A DNA stretch of 64,000 bases from Bacillus haynesii (GTDB taxonomy: Bacteria > Bacillota > Bacilli > Bacillales > Bacillaceae): positions 78,305 through 142,304 of the forward strand of contig NZ_MRBL01000020.1 of the NCBI RefSeq assembly GCF_001969855.1, read 5' to 3'. Shown here one piece after another: positions 23,280-33,132 of the stretch. Position 1 is the stretch's first letter; the number at the start of each line of letters is the position of its first letter. The translations under genes and the position numbers were made by a program. The notes beneath the pieces are model-generated. The model ran no database searches. It was not told the origin of the DNA and worked only from the letters and a program-made list of their open reading frames with translations.

Positions 23280-24467
23280 TCAATGTTTGCTGTTTACGCT
23301 GTCAAGCCAAGGCATGCCGGGAATAGCTGCCGGTTTTTTGTACAGGTCCTGGATCAGCCTGTCTTTAATGCCGAGCGGGTTCCGGTTTAAATCTTTCAGG
23401 CTGAAATGGATGCTTCCCATCACATTTGAGTCGCGGTTTAAGGCGATCTGTCGCGGATATTCTTCAGGGTCTGACCAGGCGGGATCTGAGTTTTGATTGA
23501 TTTTATAGGCTGCTTGTCCGATGTATAAATGAACGGGGCGATGGCTGACTTCATTTTTCCACCAGTCCACTAAAATGTCGTAGGAAGCCGGGGCAAAGCC
23601 GATGCTCCAGTAGATTTGCGGGGCGATGTAATCGATGTATCCCTGCCTGATCCATTCTCTCGTGTCAGCGTAAAGGTCGTCATAGTTTGTCATTCCGGCG
23701 GCTGTATTCGATCCCGTCGGATCATCTGCTATATTTCGCCATACACCAAAGGGGCTGATACCAAATTTGACCGATGCCCTCTCTTTTTTAATGGCGGCGT
23801 TGATCTGTTTGACAAGCTGGTTGACGTTGTCCCTCCGCCAATCTTCAATATTTGAAAAACGGTCCTTTCCATATTGTTCATACGTGCTCAAGTCGGGAAA
23901 TTCGACTCCCGCGATTTTATACGGATAAAAATAGTCATCCATATGAACGGCGTCGACTGGGAAATTCTTAACGACTTCCGCTATGCCTTGGACTATGAAT
24001 TCCTGGGCCTCAGGGATGCCGGGATTGTAATAAAGCTGTCTGCCGTAGGCAACGACCCAGTCGGGGTGCGTTCTCGCCGGGTGATCCTGTGACAGCCTGT
24101 TCAAATCCGTATGATTCATCGTGATCCGATAAGGGTTGAACCATGCATGAAATTCAAGCTTTCTCCGATGGGTTTCTTCGAGCAAAAATGACAGCGGATC
24201 GTATCCAGGGTCTTTTCCTTGAACACCTGTTAAGTATTCCGACCACGGCCCGTATGCGGAAGGATAAAACGCATCCGCCGCCGGCTTAATTTGAACGACG
24301 ACCGCGTTCATCCCCATTGTTGTCACATCATCCAAAAGCTTCACATACTCAGCTTTTTGCTCTTCGATTGTCAGCCCTTTTTTCGAAGGCCAGTCAATGT
24401 TTGTGACGGTGGCGATCCACACTGCCCGAAATTCTTTTGTTTCACAGTTTGCGCTCTTTTCTTTCAT
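23280..24467 (-). CDS. YngK-like glycoside-hydrolase-type protein, without signal peptide
   Basis: The product is about 395 residues with the TIM-barrel fold of the GHL10/DUF187 family. Motifs include EFRAVWIATVTNIDWPSKKG, MNAVVVQIKPAADAFYPS, EFHAWFNPYR, VDAVHMDDYFYPY and YIDYIAPQIYWS. Relatives such as B. subtilis YngK are exported and longer (about 500 residues, from memory). This copy has no signal peptide and no C-terminal extension, so it appears cytoplasmic. GGGGAG lies before the ATG at 24467. The family may act on cell-wall or exopolysaccharide glycans; the substrate is unproven. Confidence 0.8.
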   Translation of the reverse strand: MKEKSANCETKEFRAVWIATVTNIDWPSKKGLTIEEQKAEYVKLLDDVTTMGMNAVVVQIKPAADAFYPSAYGPWSEYLTGVQGKDPGYDPLSFLLEETHRRKLEFHAWFNPYRITMNHTDLNRLSQDHPARTHPDWVVAYGRQLYYNPGIPEAQEFIVQGIAEVVKNFPVDAVHMDDYFYPYKIAGVEFPDLSTYEQYGKDRFSNIEDWRRDNVNQLVKQINAAIKKERASVKFGISPFGVWRNIADDPTGSNTAAGMTNYDDLYADTREWIRQGYIDYIAPQIYWSIGFAPASYDILVDWWKNEVSHRPVHLYIGQAAYKINQNSDPAWSDPEEYPRQIALNRDSNVMGSIHFSLKDLNRNPLGIKDRLIQDLYKKPAAIPGMPWLDSVNSKH

Positions 24468-24565
24468 GAACATCTCCCCTTCTGGAAAAATCAGAACTTT
24501 CTGTTATTATATGCCGGAAGTTCTTTTTTGTATATGAAAAAACAGGCCAAGACATGTTGCTGTCT

Positions 24566-25768
24566 TTAGCCTGTCGTCTGTATCGCCTGTTTCACCTGCT
24601 GCATCAAATATTGGACAAATGCTTCATCCCTTGCGAGCCATGCAGCGTAATTTCTTTTAATAAACCGCTCTGCCTCTTCGAATGAAGTAAATGTCTCATG
24701 CTGAGTTACGCCGTTTAATTGAATGTTCCAGCCGTGTTCGCCAGGAAAGAGAAAAAACTGGTCTTCATCCCTGTTGATATAAAGGCTGCCGTAGTCAGAC
24801 TCTTTTATATTATAGACGTTTTTAAAGGCATCCGCTCTCAATGGCTCCAGCGGAAACGGTTCAGCTACATACAGCTTGAACGCTTCATCTGTCAGCGGGC
24901 ACCCCGCTGCCTTGGCATGGCCGCCTCCGCCGAACGTGCCGGCGATTTCTGATACATCTGTTTCATCATGGATGGTGCGAAGGCTCACTTTTTTGCCGCC
25001 CATATTTAAGATGGCGATATAGTCAAGGTGCGGATACGTTTTCCCAAGTTCGTTCCCTACCTCGGAATGATAGGATTCCGCATGCACGATGCCGACGCAG
25101 TGTGCATTGATGAAGGTCTGAACGATTTCCCGCCGTTTCCTGCGGATATACCGTTCAATTTTTTCTTCTTCCATATCCAAGATTTTTTCTTCGAATTCAT
25201 CAAATGAAAACGCGTCGCTTTCTTTAAGGCGCCGGACCATTTTTTCCTCAAATTCGTCGATGGATACCATAAAAAACAGGTCATTCAGGCGTTTCGCTTC
25301 GAGTGCGCCCGTCTGTTCCCATTCCCATGTATCATAAAGGCGTACGAGTTCGACGAACTGATCCATCGCTTTTGTCTCTTGGATGTGGCCGTTGTCTATT
25401 AAGTATTCATAAAAAAGAGAAGTCGCTGAAGCGAGCCTGCCGTCCTCATATTGAACTTTTACCATGCCCCAAGAGCGTTCATTCAAATGAAGCGCAGTTT
25501 TATGGTGGTCGATGAGTTTGACCTTTCCGCCCGCTTCAGCAAATTGGTCCAGCCTTTCTTCATTGTCTTGATGAACCGACAAGTCCGTGATAAACAGGCC
25601 TTCATGCTGTTTTTCCTTGCCTTTTGTCCGTTCCAAAAAACGCCCGACTTGCATATCAAGTCCGGTGACCGAATTGTAGCGGACCTCGACCCGTTCGCCA
25701 AAAGCCACCTTTGCGAGAATTCCGCAGCCGACTCCGTCCAAGTCGTTGTGAGAATACAAATGATACAT
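24566..25768 (-). CDS. DHH-family phosphoesterase
   Basis: The product is about 400 residues. The N-terminal DHH domain starts at the first residues (MYHLYSHNDLDGVGCGIL, the H-x-D-x-D metal motif). It continues with LFITDLSVH and KLIDHHKTAL (the DHH motif). The C-terminal DHHA1 domain carries GTFGGGGHAKAAGCP. The family includes oligoribonucleases and cyclic-dinucleotide or pAp phosphatases. A further 80 or so residues follow the DHHA1 motif. The ATG at 25768 is chosen because GGTGGGCGGG precedes it; the frame continues 36 codons upstream. Likely a Mn-dependent nuclease or phosphatase of unknown substrate. Confidence 0.82.
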   Translation of the reverse strand: MYHLYSHNDLDGVGCGILAKVAFGERVEVRYNSVTGLDMQVGRFLERTKGKEKQHEGLFITDLSVHQDNEERLDQFAEAGGKVKLIDHHKTALHLNERSWGMVKVQYEDGRLASATSLFYEYLIDNGHIQETKAMDQFVELVRLYDTWEWEQTGALEAKRLNDLFFMVSIDEFEEKMVRRLKESDAFSFDEFEEKILDMEEEKIERYIRRKRREIVQTFINAHCVGIVHAESYHSEVGNELGKTYPHLDYIAILNMGGKKVSLRTIHDETDVSEIAGTFGGGGHAKAAGCPLTDEAFKLYVAEPFPLEPLRADAFKNVYNIKESDYGSLYINRDEDQFFLFPGEHGWNIQLNGVTQHETFTSFEEAERFIKRNYAAWLARDEAFVQYLMQQVKQAIQTTG

Positions 25769-25875
25769 GCTTCCCGCCCACCTTGCTGTTTTATTGTCGG
25801 CCTGCCGCAGCAGGCGCATCTTTCTCATCTTACTATTGTAAAAAAGCGGATTTTTTATACAGTTGTGCGAAGACA

Positions 25876-25911
25876 AAAAGGACAGCTTCTTTCTTAGAAA
25901 AAGTCTGTCCG
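25876..25911 (-). terminator. terminator of the pfl operon
   Basis: On the minus strand, GGACAG...CTGTCC forms the base of a hairpin that contains inner pairs (CTTTTTC/GAAAGAAG) and is followed by TTTTTG. It lies just beyond the pflA stop at 25923. Confidence 0.65.
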
Positions 25912-25922
25912 GTTAAAAGCGT

Positions 25923-26681
25923 TTATGTCTCTTGCAGCAAGGCTTCGCCTTGCAAGTGTGCGGTGAGCAGTCTGTATGCATGTTCGGCCCTGTCGGCACT
26001 TGGCGGTTCAACCCCTTTTAACGGATAATCCAGGCCAAGCGCCTCCCATTTGTAGACGCCGAGCTTGTGATAAGGAAGAACCTCCACCTTCTGAACGTTC
26101 GCAAGCGTGCCGATAAACGTGCCGAGGGCCGTTAAATCGTCATCAATATCGGAGATCCCCGGAACCAATACGTGACGGATCCAGACGGGAACTTGATGTT
26201 CAGCGAGAAACCGGGCAAAATCCAAAATGTGGTCATTCGGCATTCCTGTCAGGTTGATATGTTTTTTTCTGTTGATATGCTTGAGATCAAGCAAAACAAG
26301 GTCTGTATACTGGATCAGCTCTTTGATCTGCTCTTGAAATGCCGGCGCAGCCGAATAGCATCCGCCGGACGAATCGAGTGCCGTGTGAATGCCGAGGCTT
26401 TTGCATGCTTTGAACAGCTCGATTAAAAATGGTAATTGTAAAAGCGGCTCCCCTCCGCTCACGGTAATACCTCCGCCTGATGATTGAATAAACGGGAGAT
26501 AGTGCTGAACATCCTGAACGATTTCAGAAACCGTCATTTGTTGTCCGGTTCCGATTTCCCAAGTATCAGCGTTATGGCAAAATTGACAGCGCATCAGGCA
26601 GCCTTGTGTGAAGACGACATATCTGATGCCTGGGCCGTCGACAGTACCGAATGTTTCGATCGAATGAATATTTCCATCCAT
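25923..26681 (-). CDS. pflA: pyruvate formate-lyase activating enzyme
   Basis: This 252-residue radical-SAM enzyme installs the glycyl radical on PflB. The cluster motif is CLMRCQFC (C-x3-C-x2-C), preceded by IHSIETFGTVDGPGIRYVVF. GGGITVSGGEPLLQ binds S-adenosylmethionine. LLDLKHIN and WIRHVLVPGISD follow. The ATG at 26681 has AGAGGTGAT about nine bases upstream. It lies 61 bases downstream of pflB with a hairpin between. The pair is typical of B. licheniformis and supports mixed-acid fermentation under anoxia. Confidence 0.94.
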   Translation of the reverse strand: MDGNIHSIETFGTVDGPGIRYVVFTQGCLMRCQFCHNADTWEIGTGQQMTVSEIVQDVQHYLPFIQSSGGGITVSGGEPLLQLPFLIELFKACKSLGIHTALDSSGGCYSAAPAFQEQIKELIQYTDLVLLDLKHINRKKHINLTGMPNDHILDFARFLAEHQVPVWIRHVLVPGISDIDDDLTALGTFIGTLANVQKVEVLPYHKLGVYKWEALGLDYPLKGVEPPSADRAEHAYRLLTAHLQGEALLQET

Positions 26682-26707
26682 GATGAAGATCACCTCTTTT
26701 TATGGAG

Positions 26708-26732
26708 GCGGAGCGCCTCGCTCGCGCTCCGC
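26708..26732. terminator. GC-rich hairpin between pflB and pflA
   Basis: GCGGAGCG and CGCTCCGC form an eight-pair perfect stem around a nine-base loop. On the minus strand no T run follows directly, so it may be an attenuator or mRNA-processing element that lowers pflA relative to pflB. Confidence 0.45.
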
Positions 26733-26742
26733 TTTTTGCTCG

Positions 26743-28968
26743 TTACATCGATTCATGGAAGGTTCTGCTGATGACGTCTAACTGCTGTTCTTTCGTCAGC
26801 TTAATAAAGTTGACCGCATAGCCTGAGACGCGAATCGTTAACTGCGGATATTCCTCTGGATGTTCCATGGCGTCGAGCAATGTCTCTCTGTTAAATACGT
26901 TAACATTTAAGTGATGCCCTGTTTTTGCGGCATATCCGTCAAGGATGCTTGATAAATTGGCGGCGCGGCTCTCTTCATCTTTGCCAAGCGCTTTCGGGAC
27001 GATTGAAAAGGTGTTGGATATGCCGTCGAGCGCATAGCTGTAAGGCAGCTTTGCCACTGAAGACAGCGATGCAAGCGTCCCTTTAGTATCGCGGCCGTGC
27101 ATCGGATTCGCGCCTGGAGCAAACGGTTCTCCCGCGCGGCGTCCATCCGGCGTATTTCCGGTTTTCTTGCCATAAACAACGTTTGACGTGATCGTTAAAA
27201 TTGACATGGTATGAACGGACTGTCGATATGTCTGGTGCTTGCGCAGTTTTTTCATAAAGCGCTTGACAATGTCAACGGCGATCGCGTCGACGCGGTCATC
27301 ATTATTTCCGTACTTAGGAAAGTCGCCTTCTGTTTCAAAATCGACCGCAATGCCGTTTTCATCGCGAATCACGTTGACTTTGGCATATTTGACAGCGCTT
27401 AACGAATCGGCCACAACGCTCAAGCCGGCGATCCCGGTGGCCATCGTCCGCAAAATTTCCGTGTCGTGCAGGGCCATTTCAATTCTTTCATAGCAATATT
27501 TATCATGCATGTAGTGAATGACATTGAGCGTATTGATGTACAAGCCTGCGAGCCATTCCATCGTCTGATCGAATTTATGCATGACCTCGTCATAGTCCAG
27601 CACATCGGAAGCAACCGGCGGCATTTCCGGACCGACTTGCATTTTATGCTTTTCGTCTTTTCCGCCGTTAATCGCATAAAGAAGCGCTTTCGCCAAGTTG
27701 GCGCGTGCTCCGAAGAACTGCATTTGTTTGCCGATTGCCATTGCCGATACACAGCAGGCGATTCCGTAGTCATCTCCGTATTCAGGACGCATGATATCGT
27801 CATTTTCGTACTGGATCGAGCTTGTTTTAATCGACATTTTGGCACAGTAGTTTTTAAACTTTTGCGGCAGCCTGACAGACCAAAGCACGGTTAAATTCGG
27901 TTCAGGCGCCGGGCCTAAATTGTCAAGCGTATGCAGGAAACGGAACGAGTTTTTCGTGACGAGGGCGCGTCCGTCGTGCGCCATTCCGCCGATTGATTCT
28001 GTCACCCACGTCGGATCGCCGCTGAACAGTTCATTGTAGTCAGGTGTGCGCGCAAATTTGACCAAGCGCAGCTTCATGACGAAATGGTCGACAAGTTCTT
28101 GGGCCTCCGGTTCTGTTAATACGCCTGTTTTTAAATCTCTTTCGATGTAAATATCAAGGAACGTGGACACGCGGCCAAGGCTCATTGCTGCTCCGTTTTG
28201 CTCTTTAATGGCAGCTAAATAGGCGAAATACAGCCATTGAAATGCTTCTCTTGCATTCGCCGCAGGCTCGGAAATGTCAAATCCATAGCTTGCTGCAAGC
28301 GCTTTAAGTTCGTTCAATGCTCGGATTTGTTCTGACAGTTCTTCACGAAGGCGGATGTTTTCTTCAGACATCACCCGAGAGGTGCCGGTCGCATCTTTTT
28401 TCTTTTCATCGATCAAAAAATCCACGCCGTAAAGCGCCACTCTCCGGTAATCACCGATGATGCGCCCGCGCCCGTAAGCATCAGGCAGTCCGGTAATGAT
28501 TCCGACTTTTCGGGCGAGCTTCATTTCGTCCGTATACGCGTCAAACACGCCTTGGTTATGGGTTTTGCGGTAATCGGTAAAGATTTTTTCCACTTCTTCA
28601 TTCAGTTCAAAACCATAGGATTCACATGCCTGTTTTGCCATGCGAATGCCGCCGAAAGGCTGAAGCGACCGTTTAAACGGCTCATCGGTTTGAACGCCGA
28701 CGACTTTTTCCAAGCCTTTGTCCAAATATCCGGGACCGTGCGAGGTGATCGTTGAGACGATCTCTGTATCCATATCAAGGACGCCTCCGTTTTCACGCTC
28801 TTTTTTTGTCAAATCCATTACATGATCCCATAATGCCGATGTAGCTTCAGTCGGAGGTTCGAGAAACGATTCGTCACCTTGATATGGCTCAAAGTTCGAG
28901 AGAATAAAATCGCGGACATTGACTTCTTTTTGCCAAACGTTTGTGGTGAAACCTTTCCATTGTTCCAT
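26743..28968 (-). CDS. pflB: pyruvate formate-lyase (formate acetyltransferase)
   Basis: This 741-residue glycyl-radical enzyme converts pyruvate and CoA to acetyl-CoA and formate. The adjacent catalytic cysteines are Cys405-Cys406 (GIACCVSAM). The glycyl radical site is Gly716 in RVSGYAVNF, 25 residues from the C-terminus as usual. Other landmarks are [16 protein letters not shown] and [27 protein letters not shown] lies before the ATG. The upstream region carries an FNR-type and a Rex-type site, in line with expression under oxygen limitation and high NADH. It is co-transcribed with pflA. Confidence 0.96.
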   Translation of the reverse strand: MEQWKGFTTNVWQKEVNVRDFILSNFEPYQGDESFLEPPTEATSALWDHVMDLTKKERENGGVLDMDTEIVSTITSHGPGYLDKGLEKVVGVQTDEPFKRSLQPFGGIRMAKQACESYGFELNEEVEKIFTDYRKTHNQGVFDAYTDEMKLARKVGIITGLPDAYGRGRIIGDYRRVALYGVDFLIDEKKKDATGTSRVMSEENIRLREELSEQIRALNELKALAASYGFDISEPAANAREAFQWLYFAYLAAIKEQNGAAMSLGRVSTFLDIYIERDLKTGVLTEPEAQELVDHFVMKLRLVKFARTPDYNELFSGDPTWVTESIGGMAHDGRALVTKNSFRFLHTLDNLGPAPEPNLTVLWSVRLPQKFKNYCAKMSIKTSSIQYENDDIMRPEYGDDYGIACCVSAMAIGKQMQFFGARANLAKALLYAINGGKDEKHKMQVGPEMPPVASDVLDYDEVMHKFDQTMEWLAGLYINTLNVIHYMHDKYCYERIEMALHDTEILRTMATGIAGLSVVADSLSAVKYAKVNVIRDENGIAVDFETEGDFPKYGNNDDRVDAIAVDIVKRFMKKLRKHQTYRQSVHTMSILTITSNVVYGKKTGNTPDGRRAGEPFAPGANPMHGRDTKGTLASLSSVAKLPYSYALDGISNTFSIVPKALGKDEESRAANLSSILDGYAAKTGHHLNVNVFNRETLLDAMEHPEEYPQLTIRVSGYAVNFIKLTKEQQLDVISRTFHESM

Positions 28969-29048
28969 TTAAATCCCCCTCTTTTTCAAGTTGAAATGAT
29001 ATAACAGTTGTTGCATTTATATCTTATGTTGAATATAACAGGTTTGAA

Positions 29049-29064
29049 TGTGATAAATATCACA
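29049..29064. promoter_or_regulatory. FNR-type binding site upstream of pflB
   Basis: TGTGATAAATATCACA is a perfect palindrome matching the Bacillus Fnr consensus TGTGA-N6-TCACA. It lies about 80 bases upstream of the pflB start codon, a position suited to activation. Confidence 0.8.
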
Positions 29065-29068
29065 TATT

Positions 29069-29086
29069 TTGTGAAATAGTTAACAA
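29069..29086. promoter_or_regulatory. Rex-like binding site upstream of pflB
   Basis: TTGTGAAATAGTTAACAA differs from the Rex consensus TTGTGAA-N4-TTCACAA at one position. It is four bases from the FNR-type palindrome. Rex would relieve repression when NADH rises. Confidence 0.65.
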
Positions 29087-29204
29087 ATTTGAGAAAGTTC
29101 TTTGAACATCGCGTTTTTTCCTAATATAGGATGTTGTTTGAAGCCATTTTCTTATGTAAATCTGTATTATAATAAAATCAAATAAAAAGAAAACTGTTAT
29201 ATAA

Positions 29205-29230
29205 AAAAGCCGGCATAAAAGCCGGCTTTC
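29205..29230 (-). terminator. terminator of the glycosyltransferase gene
   Basis: On the minus strand, AGCCGGC, TTTTAT loop and GCCGGCT form a stem followed by TTTTTATA, beginning 17 bases after the stop at 29247. Confidence 0.8.
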
Positions 29231-29246
29231 ACAAAAGTATTTATCA

Positions 29247-30746
29247 TCAGCCGATGGATACGGTCTGATTGCCGAATGCTTCGATGGTGCTTTTCAAGAC
29301 GTAGCGGCCTCGCGGGAGCTGGTGAAATTCATAGCACCCTTTCGAATCGATCGCTTTTGTCTGCAGCAAAACGCCTGACAGATCATAAACATGAATGTAA
29401 TGTTCCTCTTTTTCAAGTTGGCTTTTGAGGTGTTCCGGGATTTCCCCGGCTATCGTGTACGCCGCTTCTGACGTTTTCTTTTCACCGATTTGATCGAGGA
29501 TTTCCAGGTCCAGACCCTGTTCTTTTCGATGATTTTTGCGGGGCCGCTCTGCGCGTTTTTGTGCCTCGAATGTTTGATACAGGTTTTCGATCGACCTCAT
29601 ATGAACGCTGATATCCCAATGTTTCATAGCTTTTTGAAACGCTTGGCGGGCCAATTTTTGCCGGGCTTTGTCATCTTCGAGCAGCAGGCGCAGCTTTTCA
29701 GCAAGCGCTTCGCTGTCTGCCGGGGGAACAAGCAAGCCGTCCGCACCGTCGTCAATGATTTCTTTTATCCCGCCTACGCTTGCCGCCAGAACAGGTTTTG
29801 CGGAGAACTGCCCTTCCAGGATGACGAGCGGAAATGTATCGTGAAGCGACGGCAAAACAATGACATCACTAATATTCATTAAGTGGGGCATATCTTTTCG
29901 CTTTCCGAGAAAAGAGACCGCCGACGCGATACCGAGCTTTTCGGACAGGCTTTGCAGCGTTTCGAGCTCCGGGCCCTCGCCTGCGAGAAGGCAGTGAAAA
30001 TCATCCCTTTCGCACCGCAGTTTATAAAGCGCTTCGATCAAGTAGCGGTGTCCTTTCACAGGTACGAGCCGCGCCGGACAGAGAATGATCTTTTTTCCTT
30101 GATGCGGGCGGTTTTTTGGGAGATGACTTTTCTTTTCGATAAAGGGTGTTTTTACAATTCCATACGGGATGACTCGAATGTTCGAAGGTGTCACACCAAT
30201 TTGAATCAGCTCGTGTTTCAGCCATTCGCACGGAACGGCCACAACGTCTCCAGACATTGCGCCCAAACATTCTTCGATTTTCATATATTGTTGTTCCTGG
30301 CCGCTTTTCTCGTCATATTCCCCGGTAATCTTTGCTTCGTGATATTTAAAGTTATGGAGGGAAACGATTAAAGGCGTATGCTGGGGTTTGGAACGGGCCA
30401 GTGCTCTTGCCGTCATAAAATCGTGGCAGTGGATCAAGTCATACTTCTCTAGATCAAACTGTTTAACAGCTTGTTCCAAACTGTAGCGCTCCATTTCACG
30501 CCAATATATCCACAGGGGATATTTTGCGGTGTAAGCCGTTTGAAGACGATGAATCAGCTCATGTTTTAACCGGTGTTTATCGGTCGGCTGCTGATCAGCA
30601 ACCTGAATGTTGAGCCACCGGGTATCGTGCGACATTAAATCGACAGAATGCCCTTTTCCTTCCAAGCTTTTTCGAAGTATATCAATATAGGTAGACGGGC
30701 CGTTTGTATGTGGGGAGTATCGATAATAAGCCAGCAAAATGTTCAT
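29247..30746 (-). CDS. GT4-type glycosyltransferase with a C-terminal beta-sandwich tail
   Basis: The product is about 499 residues. The N-terminal domain starts MNILLAYYRYSPHTNGPSTY and contains YDLIHCHDFMTARAL. The GT-B C-terminal domain has KIILCPARLVPVKGHRYLIEA, DVIVLPSLHDTFPLVILEGQ and the E-x7-E type donor-binding region. After about residue 400 comes a linker and an 85-residue tail (HVYDLSGVLLQTKAID; GCYEFHQLPRGRYVLKS) that resembles a transthyretin or carboxypeptidase-regulatory beta domain; such a tail is unusual in GT4 enzymes. AGGGGG lies before the ATG at 30746. The acceptor is unknown. It is a single-gene unit between pflB and dacC. Confidence 0.82.
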   Translation of the reverse strand: MNILLAYYRYSPHTNGPSTYIDILRKSLEGKGHSVDLMSHDTRWLNIQVADQQPTDKHRLKHELIHRLQTAYTAKYPLWIYWREMERYSLEQAVKQFDLEKYDLIHCHDFMTARALARSKPQHTPLIVSLHNFKYHEAKITGEYDEKSGQEQQYMKIEECLGAMSGDVVAVPCEWLKHELIQIGVTPSNIRVIPYGIVKTPFIEKKSHLPKNRPHQGKKIILCPARLVPVKGHRYLIEALYKLRCERDDFHCLLAGEGPELETLQSLSEKLGIASAVSFLGKRKDMPHLMNISDVIVLPSLHDTFPLVILEGQFSAKPVLAASVGGIKEIIDDGADGLLVPPADSEALAEKLRLLLEDDKARQKLARQAFQKAMKHWDISVHMRSIENLYQTFEAQKRAERPRKNHRKEQGLDLEILDQIGEKKTSEAAYTIAGEIPEHLKSQLEKEEHYIHVYDLSGVLLQTKAIDSKGCYEFHQLPRGRYVLKSTIEAFGNQTVSIG

Positions 30747-30850
30747 ATATTTCCCCCTGTCTGCTGTTAATCTTATAGAAAATGAATCTCTTAGCATTAT
30801 ATGGCCGCAGCTGAAAAAAGTACGCAGTGAATAGAAGCCTTATCAATAAG

Positions 30851-30876
30851 AAAACCCATTGCCTGTCGCAATGGGA
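30851..30876 (-). terminator. terminator of dacC
   Basis: On the minus strand, CCCATTG, CGACAGG loop and CAATGGG form a perfect stem followed by TTTTCTTATTG, immediately after the dacC stop at 30881. Confidence 0.75.
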
Positions 30877-30880
30877 GGTG

Positions 30881-32353
30881 TCATGAAGAAGCTAATATTT
30901 GAACGATTTTGTCTTCAATATCCTTTCCTTTCTCATCATCCACGAGCTGATTGAGGAGAATCGAGAAAATCAACGTCTTTCCGCTTTCAGTATCAATATA
31001 GCCCGACAATGAACTGACGGTTGAAAGAGAACCTGTTTTCGCCCTGACTTTGCCTTTTAGAGCCGGGTCTTTCAGCCGGTTTCTTAATGTGCCGCCGACC
31101 ATTCTGTCGCTTTCCCCCGCAACCGGGAGTGAACGGGCAAACGACGGAAACCATCTCTCGTTTTGAACGGAATACAATAGCTTTGTGATCTGGTCGGCAG
31201 AAATCAAATTGATATGCGAGATGCCTGACCCGTCTCTGAGAACAATCTTTTCTGTGTCCATTCCAAATCCCTGCAGTTCTGAATTTAACACTTCCAGACC
31301 TTGATCCCAGCTTCCTTCACGTCTCACGGCCCTTCCCATTTCCTTGAGCAGTGTTTCGCCATGGCCGTTGTTGCTGAGCTTCATAAAGGGAATCATCAGC
31401 TCTGACAGCGGCATGGATTGATGCGCGGTGATACGGCGCGCTTTTTTTGGCGTTTTGCCGGTTTTAGTCTTTCCCATGATTCGAATGCCTTGTTGATGTA
31501 AAGCCTGTTTAAATAAATCGAGTGCATATTCTGACGGCTCCCAAACCGCAACCCATTGTCTGACCCTTGAAGCGCCTTGTGGAATCGTCCCTTTGATTTG
31601 GATTGTATTTCCGCCGTGTTCCCTTTTAATCGTAATATCTTTTTTTCCATCTGCAGCAACGGTCTTGGCATCGTTTTCGATTTTGATATGGTTTGTTTGC
31701 GGGGTGAGCGATACAGCGGGTTTTTTTCCGGTTTTGCTGTCAGGATTCACGTCGATTATGACCGTTCCGGCATCATAGTCTTCATTAGGCGAAGCCGTTA
31801 AAGCTGAGATCTGAGCTCCGTAGTATGCGTCTTCATCGGTCCAGGAAAGGTCTGGAGAGTAGCGGATCTCATCGTACCAGGAATCGTCGCCGATCAAGTC
31901 TCCCCTGATGACTTTGATCCCTTGTTTTCGGAGTGCTTCGGCCATTTGCTGAAAGTCCGCTGTCAAAAGTGTCGGATCGCCTTGTCCTTTTATATAAAGG
32001 CTGCCTTTGAGTGTGCCCGCGACTCGCGCTCCGTCTGCCAACACCTCTGTAGGAAAGGTATAGTCCTCGCCCAGGACGGAAAAGGCAGCTGCTGCCGTTA
32101 AAAGCTTCAGATTGGACGCCGGTCTCATCCGTGTATCGCCCATATGGCCGTATATCATTTTCCCGCTTTCCGCGGACCTGACGCTGATGCCTGCGAGCGC
32201 TCCTTTTAAATCAGGCTCGGTCTTTAACAGCTGATCGATTTGCTCTTTGAGCCCGGCGCCTTTTTCCCCGGCGGCCAAGCCGTCTATGCTGCCGGCCAAA
32301 GTCAATACAAAGATCATCATGATACACAGGCAAAGCTTCATATTTTTCTTCAT
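30881..32353 (-). CDS. dacC: D-alanyl-D-alanine carboxypeptidase (PBP4a, S13 family)
   Basis: This 490-residue exported penicillin-binding protein trims the D-Ala from peptidoglycan stem peptides. A signal peptide ends near residue 28 ([12 protein letters not shown]). The catalytic triads are Ser80-x-x-Lys83 (PASNLKLL), Ser327-Asn-Asn (KLSNNGHGE) and Lys439-Thr-Gly (RAKTGSLS). Between the first two lies the long insertion typical of the S13 family. GGGAGG lies before the ATG. In B. subtilis, dacC lies beside the plipastatin operon; here it is in the same region but about 13 kb from ppsE, with the ABC exporter, ndh and yng genes in between. Confidence 0.94.
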   Translation of the reverse strand: MKKNMKLCLCIMMIFVLTLAGSIDGLAAGEKGAGLKEQIDQLLKTEPDLKGALAGISVRSAESGKMIYGHMGDTRMRPASNLKLLTAAAAFSVLGEDYTFPTEVLADGARVAGTLKGSLYIKGQGDPTLLTADFQQMAEALRKQGIKVIRGDLIGDDSWYDEIRYSPDLSWTDEDAYYGAQISALTASPNEDYDAGTVIIDVNPDSKTGKKPAVSLTPQTNHIKIENDAKTVAADGKKDITIKREHGGNTIQIKGTIPQGASRVRQWVAVWEPSEYALDLFKQALHQQGIRIMGKTKTGKTPKKARRITAHQSMPLSELMIPFMKLSNNGHGETLLKEMGRAVRREGSWDQGLEVLNSELQGFGMDTEKIVLRDGSGISHINLISADQITKLLYSVQNERWFPSFARSLPVAGESDRMVGGTLRNRLKDPALKGKVRAKTGSLSTVSSLSGYIDTESGKTLIFSILLNQLVDDEKGKDIEDKIVQILASS

Positions 32354-32415
32354 CGGATATCCCGCCTCCCGCTTATGTTTTAATACTTTATTGCAAAGTG
32401 CGGCGGGTTATACTC

Positions 32416-33132
32416 CTATTGATCGGTTTTCATCAAAAACCTGCGGTATAAAAACAGCAGTATCATAATGTGCAGCACAACTCCGATGATGCCGAAAACG
32501 AGAACAAACCCTTCATGAGAAGTTCCCGCCAAGTACGTTTTCGCTGTCCAATAAGTCGGCGTGAAAACGCCGAAAAGCTGCCACGGCAAAGGAATAAAAT
32601 AAACCGCGGCCGGCATGAGAGTGAGCAGGCTGAATCCTTTCATTAAAGCGAGCCCTTCCACTTTGTTCGAAGCATAGGCAGCTAAAAGCAGCGTGTAAAT
32701 CGGGGCTTCAAGCGTGACCATGATCAGGACGAACAAAAGGTGCACAACACCAGGCGTCATTAAACCGCCGGACGCAAACAGCAAAATGCTGTAGCATAAA
32801 GTGAGTGCCATCGGCAGGATGAGACGGATCATGACATATCCGCGCTTCGACATGGGCGTCACGGCAAAATACTGAATCATATTTTCGTCGCGCTCATCAA
32901 GCAGGATAAACCCCGACATGACACCGAGAATCAGAGGAATGAACAGCATGGCAAGGCTCATGATCAAATGACGGTATGGGGTGATATTGAATTCCGTCAA
33001 TTCAGCTGACAAAGGAATGCCTGTTGCAGTCACGATGATGAGCAGAAAAGGCGCCAGCCCGTAAAAAGCGAGCATTGAATCGCGTCTGATCTGTTTCATA
33101 TCCCCGCGTATCAGCTGAATGATTTTCATCAT
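32416..33132 (-). CDS. ABC exporter permease subunit 2
   Basis: This 238-residue protein has six predicted membrane helices and an ABC-2-type layout (HLIMSLAMLFIPLILGVMSGF; DERDENMIQYFAVTPMSKRGYVM). It overlaps the preceding permease gene by four bases (ATGA), with GGAGGTGAT before the start. It is the last gene of the TetR-ATPase-permease-permease operon, and the two permeases probably pair with one ATPase. The export substrate is unknown. No clear terminator precedes the dacC start. Confidence 0.82.
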   Translation of the reverse strand: MMKIIQLIRGDMKQIRRDSMLAFYGLAPFLLIIVTATGIPLSAELTEFNITPYRHLIMSLAMLFIPLILGVMSGFILLDERDENMIQYFAVTPMSKRGYVMIRLILPMALTLCYSILLFASGGLMTPGVVHLLFVLIMVTLEAPIYTLLLAAYASNKVEGLALMKGFSLLTLMPAAVYFIPLPWQLFGVFTPTYWTAKTYLAGTSHEGFVLVFGIIGVVLHIMILLFLYRRFLMKTDQ

